This document shows, piece by piece, positions 61,172-64,000 of a stretch of DNA of 64,000 nucleotides (position 1 is the first letter of the stretch; every line of letters starts with the position of its first letter). The stretch is from JAFGGG01 sp964638895 (GTDB lineage: Bacteria > Spirochaetota > Spirochaetia > SZUA-6 > RPPD01): the NCBI GenBank assembly GCA_964638895.1, contig CAZWYY010000009.1:13620-77619 (forward strand), in the 5' to 3' direction. A program made the position numbers and the translations under genes. The notes beneath the pieces are model-generated. The model ran no database searches, had not been told where the DNA came from, and saw only the letters and a program-made list of their open reading frames with translations.

Positions 61172-61546
61172 CTACGGCCTTTCCCTGGTGATGGCCACAC
61201 CTACCGTACGGGCGAAACGCAGCGCGCCCGGTTTTTCAATCTCAACGTCCACCTTTTTTATATGTGAGTCCTCAAAGCAGACCGCGGCAATGGCTTCGGC
61301 CAAGCGTTCGACCAGCCTGTAGGATGATTCTTCCACCAGCGAGATCACCTTTTTTTTCAGGGTCGCGTAGTCCACGGTGTCTTCGATGTTGTCACTGACG
61401 CAGGCCCGGCTTAGGTCGGCGTACAGGTTCAGGTGAATCAGCACATCCTGCTTTTTCTGCCGCTCCTCCGGTTTTATGCCTACGATGCAGCGCAGCAGCA
61501 GGTCTTTGATGAAGATCCTGTCCAATCCTTCATACTCAGCAGCCAT
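61172..61546 (-). CDS. folB: Dihydroneopterin aldolase
   Basis: 124 residues. Converts dihydroneopterin to hydroxymethyldihydropterin and glycolaldehyde. Seen: DRIFIKDLLLRCIVGIKPEE, KQDVLIHLNLYADL, TVDYATLKKKVISLVEESS, YRLVERLAEAIA and KPGALRFARTVGVAITR, all typical. Overlaps the end of the upstream reductase gene by 11 bases, so it is co-translated. Forms with folK and folE the contiguous pterin branch of folate synthesis. Confidence 0.95.
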   Translation of the reverse strand: MAAEYEGLDRIFIKDLLLRCIVGIKPEERQKKQDVLIHLNLYADLSRACVSDNIEDTVDYATLKKKVISLVEESSYRLVERLAEAIAAVCFEDSHIKKVDVEIEKPGALRFARTVGVAITRERP

Positions 61547-62306
61547 AAGTGTTTCCTTTCATGTGATACCCGCCGTCCACAAACAGCACCTGGCCTGTGA
61601 CGAACCTGCTGCGGATGAGAAACAGCACGGCCGCCGTGATGTCCGCCTCATTCCCATGCGTGTGGAGGGGGTTATCGCGCGCGTGGTTTTGTAAATAATT
61701 CTCATCCTCTCCCTGCGGTGGGAGGATGAGTCCGGGCGCCACCGCGTTTACGCGTACACGGGGCGCGTATTCCAGGGCCAGCATGCGGGTCATCGTAAAC
61801 AACATACGCTTGCTGATGTGGTAGGCGGCGTAGGCCTGATGGTAGCCGGTAATATGCGTATCGAGAAAATTGATGATCACACCCTGTCTGTCCGTTCTCT
61901 CACCCTCAAGCAGCTCCGCGAATTTTTTTGCCAGCATAAGCGGGGCGGCCGCGTTCACCCGGATATTGGCCTCAAGCGTCTCTTCGGTTATTTCCCGCAG
62001 ACTTTGGCGGGGAAAAATCGAGGCATTGTTTACCAGGATGTCGAGGTGTCCGGCGGCCTTTACCGCCTGGGAAAACAGCTCCTTAACGCCATGGGGCGCA
62101 GACAAGTCGGCGCGGAGGGTCCAGGTCCTTACCCCTATGGCCCGGATCTGCCCTGCCGCTTCCTCCGCGGCCCGCCCGGATGAGTTGTAATGAAGGCACA
62201 CATGGGCCCCGGCCCCCGCCAGGGCCAGGGCCGTTGCCCTGCCCAACCGTCCGGCCGCGCCGGTAACCAGCGCCGTCCGGCCTTGTATGGAATATGCTTC
62301 AACCAC
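61536..62306 (-). CDS. SDR-family reductase of the pteridine reductase / FolM type
   Basis: 256 residues with a GTG start. Rossmann NAD(P) oxidoreductase: TALVTGAAGRLGRATALAL, CLHYNSSGRAA (the H-Y-x-x-S that follows the cofactor phosphate site in pteridine reductases), ILVNNASIFP, FLDTHITGYHQAYAAYHISK with catalytic Tyr and Lys, VNAVAPGLILPP, GQVLFVDGGYHMKG. First gene of the folate operon, overlapping folB by 11 bases. I infer reduction of dihydropterins or dihydrofolate, a role that would replace or support FolA. No other dihydrofolate reductase gene is in the window. Confidence 0.85.
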   Translation of the reverse strand: MVEAYSIQGRTALVTGAAGRLGRATALALAGAGAHVCLHYNSSGRAAEEAAGQIRAIGVRTWTLRADLSAPHGVKELFSQAVKAAGHLDILVNNASIFPRQSLREITEETLEANIRVNAAAPLMLAKKFAELLEGERTDRQGVIINFLDTHITGYHQAYAAYHISKRMLFTMTRMLALEYAPRVRVNAVAPGLILPPQGEDENYLQNHARDNPLHTHGNEADITAAVLFLIRSRFVTGQVLFVDGGYHMKGNTYGC

Positions 62307-62459
62307 GGAAATATTATTCCATGGAAACGCCGGTCTGGCAATAAATATTTTATTTTTTACACAGCATTATTGAAAAGTCCTGATTTTTTTTATAATATGT
62401 GCTATTTTATGGATATGCTTTGCGGTAACTTAACAAACATCTTTAAATTAGGAGGAATA

Positions 62460-64000
62460 ATGCGTAAAATATTACTTTTTCTAACGGTAGTGGTCTTGAG
62501 CGGACTCATTCTTTCCTGTCCTCCCCCAGGCGAGCATGAAAAAGGCGACCGCTTACCGGATAATCCGCGGCAAACCTGGACCGTCATGATCCATTTTGCC
62601 GTAGACAATAATATCGACTATGAGTTCGAGAAGGAATATGTCATTGTATCCGATTACCTCTCCACACTGGAGAGCATAGAGGCCGCGGATGCAAATGACA
62701 GGATCGATATCGTGGTGTTCTTTGACGGTTACAATATCGACACTCAGGGTGCGGGGTGGATTACCTCATTACCTGACGGCTATTACCACCTTACCGGCGG
62801 TGCTTTCAACGACGACCTTATGACCAATCTCGGGGAGGTCAATTCCGGCAGTCTGGATGCAACCAAAGCTTTTATGAACTGGGCGGTGACCAATTATCCC
62901 GCCGACGGCTACATGTATTCCGTATTCAACCACGGCAGCGGGTTTGACGACCGGAAAATCGATGGTACCTATTCCGCACGCGGGATCGCGTTTGACGACG
63001 GCGAAGATGACTGTCTCTCGCACTATGAGCTGGGACAGGCCACCGCGTACCTGAAAAACCTGATCGGTCATAAGGTTGATCTTTTTTACGCCTATGCTTG
63101 TTTGATGGGCGGCATGGAGCTGGCCTACGAACTGCGCGAGAACGCCGATTACCTGCTTTTTTCCGAGGCGTCCTTTCCCGCCGATTACTGGTCATATGAG
63201 GCGCTGCAGACGATTGTTGACGCCTCCGACGGCGTATCCGCCCTGGACATAGGCAAGGCCTTCTGCGACTCGGCCTATGATTATTTCAGTAACCCGATGG
63301 TAAACAGGGGGTTCACCCTTTCACTCATTTCCCTTTCCGGTATTGACGGCCTGGCGGACGCGATTGACGATTTCGCGGACGCCGCCGTAACGGACATGGT
63401 ACCCGATGTTGTTCGAACTGGTTATTATAAAGCCGCGGCTTCAGCGTTTATAAACTCCTACTTATGGTATTATTATATCGATCTTGGCATGTATTTGAAT
63501 AACGTGAGAAACGAAAGCGCCGTCAGTTCAGACGTAAAGGATTATGCGAAAACCGCGCTGGAGAAAATGACAAACTGCGTGGCCTATATGAAAAACAATT
63601 ATTACCCTGCCACGGGAATCAGTATTTTCCACAATTTGTTATATGGGTTTTACATCTATCCGGTGAATCTCTACAAAGCGATCCTCGGTTTCGGGACAAA
63701 TTCCTGGGCCGATTATGTCGGCTACCACGATTGGTGCGGCCTGCCCACCTTTGCGGCGGATTCATATGAAGCACAGAATGATAACAATTTTACCACAACC
63801 AATACCATCTCGGTGGACGCGTCCCCCCAGGCGCACACCTTTCATGTTCTCGGTGACGAGGATTATATCAAGGTCAACCTTACGGCCGGGAATGACTACA
63901 CGATCCAGACCCATTTCAGTACCATACCGCTTGCGGATACAGTTTTATTCCTTTACGACTCAAATCAGAATTTGATATCAATTAATGATGACAATGGGGG
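62460..64000 (+). CDS. Clostripain-like (C11) cysteine peptidase lipoprotein (partial, C-terminus off edge)
   Basis: 513 codons visible. AGGAGG lies just before the start, and a lipobox is at SGLILSC (Cys at residue 20). The peptidase core has WTVMIHFAVDNN-type strand, YSVFNHGSGFDD (catalytic His158) and LFYAYACLMGGMELAYEL (catalytic Cys214), the C11 His/Cys dyad. From residue ~435 a PPC-like domain follows (TFHVLGDEDYIKVNL, TIQTHFSTIPLADTVLFLYD), which usually is secreted with peptidases. Surface-anchored protease; the class cleaves after Arg in clostripain, not shown here. The window ends inside the PPC-like domain. Confidence 0.9.
   Translation, partial: MRKILLFLTVVVLSGLILSCPPPGEHEKGDRLPDNPRQTWTVMIHFAVDNNIDYEFEKEYVIVSDYLSTLESIEAADANDRIDIVVFFDGYNIDTQGAGWITSLPDGYYHLTGGAFNDDLMTNLGEVNSGSLDATKAFMNWAVTNYPADGYMYSVFNHGSGFDDRKIDGTYSARGIAFDDGEDDCLSHYELGQATAYLKNLIGHKVDLFYAYACLMGGMELAYELRENADYLLFSEASFPADYWSYEALQTIVDASDGVSALDIGKAFCDSAYDYFSNPMVNRGFTLSLISLSGIDGLADAIDDFADAAVTDMVPDVVRTGYYKAAASAFINSYLWYYYIDLGMYLNNVRNESAVSSDVKDYAKTALEKMTNCVAYMKNNYYPATGISIFHNLLYGFYIYPVNLYKAILGFGTNSWADYVGYHDWCGLPTFAADSYEAQNDNNFTTTNTISVDASPQAHTFHVLGDEDYIKVNLTAGNDYTIQTHFSTIPLADTVLFLYDSNQNLISINDDNG

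Noticed and set aside
1..64000. CRISPR array, rRNA, integrase or transposase
   Set aside because: No spaced direct repeats or recognisable genes of these types were seen on either strand. The repeats found are single palindromes.
1..64000. Reassigned stop codon, because many genes are split by stops
   Set aside because: TGA, TAA and TAG all end well-defined genes at the expected lengths; the breaks also include frameshifts and deletions, which recoding would not explain.

Overview
The window looks like a chromosomal segment of a Spirochaetota bacterium (Treponema/Spirochaeta-like). This is an inference from gene content: a fused 3-dehydroquinate dehydratase/shikimate dehydrogenase, a divergent-PAP2 membrane protein, a FemAB-type transferase, a cyclic-nucleotide-binding protein with two sensor domains, several LPP20/CsgG-like envelope proteins, a PHP-UvrD helicase fusion and 7TMR-DISM sensors. 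No rRNA or other phylogenetic marker is present to prove it. TGA, TAA and TAG all act as stops, so the code is standard.

Layout. 1-2834: mnmE-mnmG tRNA-modification operon (minus strand; mnmG runs off the edge). 2974-9950: a tight signalling operon (7TMR-DISM sensor, 1374-residue hybrid kinase, stand-alone receiver, receiver with degenerate HD domain), bounded on its far side by a decayed copy of the 5' end of mnmE (9951-10260). About 10.3-19.5 kb: accessory, partly AT-rich DNA with intact small enzymes (PhzF, two methyltransferases, QueG-like Fe-S protein, DinB, PurN) mixed with broken genes (TrpRS, deaminase, GH26-like fragment, alpha/beta hydrolase), followed by a chemoreceptor. 21.8-28.9 kb (minus): four exported LPP20/CsgG-like proteins, mgtE and murB. 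28.96-33.8 kb (plus): cysS and an ECF sigma/anti-sigma operon ending in a transglutaminase-like TIG protein. 33.8-36.2 kb: a cNMP-binding protein convergent with a receiver-cyclase. 36.4-39.6 kb: proA, proB and a eukaryotic-type chorismate mutase. 39.6-42.5 kb (minus): citrate synthase and a sensor kinase in the same frame. 42.6-50.2 kb: PAP2, AroDE, class V aminotransferase, FemAB, isopropylmalate dehydrogenase and hypotheticals. 50.2-54.9 kb (minus): PHP-UvrD helicase, a coiled-coil protein, 5-formyl-THF cyclo-ligase. 55-57.4 kb: nitroreductase and a second decay zone (HEPN/MNT remnants, a TetR-DUF2141 chimera, a frameshifted DUF6064-like gene). 57.6-64 kb: alanine transaminase, tRNA-Pro(GGG), an amidohydrolase with one internal stop, a four-gene folate operon (reductase-folB-folK-folE) and a partial clostripain-like lipoprotein peptidase.

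Functional themes are regulated signalling (phosphorelay, cyclic nucleotide, ECF), envelope construction, aromatic/proline/folate biosynthesis, and two zones of gene decay. The most interesting items are the mnmE 5' duplication, the citrate synthase/PAS-kinase pair separated by a single stop with no good start codon, the yeast-like chorismate mutase next to proBA, the ECF operon with a Cys-shifted transglutaminase-like protein, and the PHP-UvrD fusion. Several frameshifts fall in homopolymer runs, so sequencing error must be excluded before calling those genes dead.
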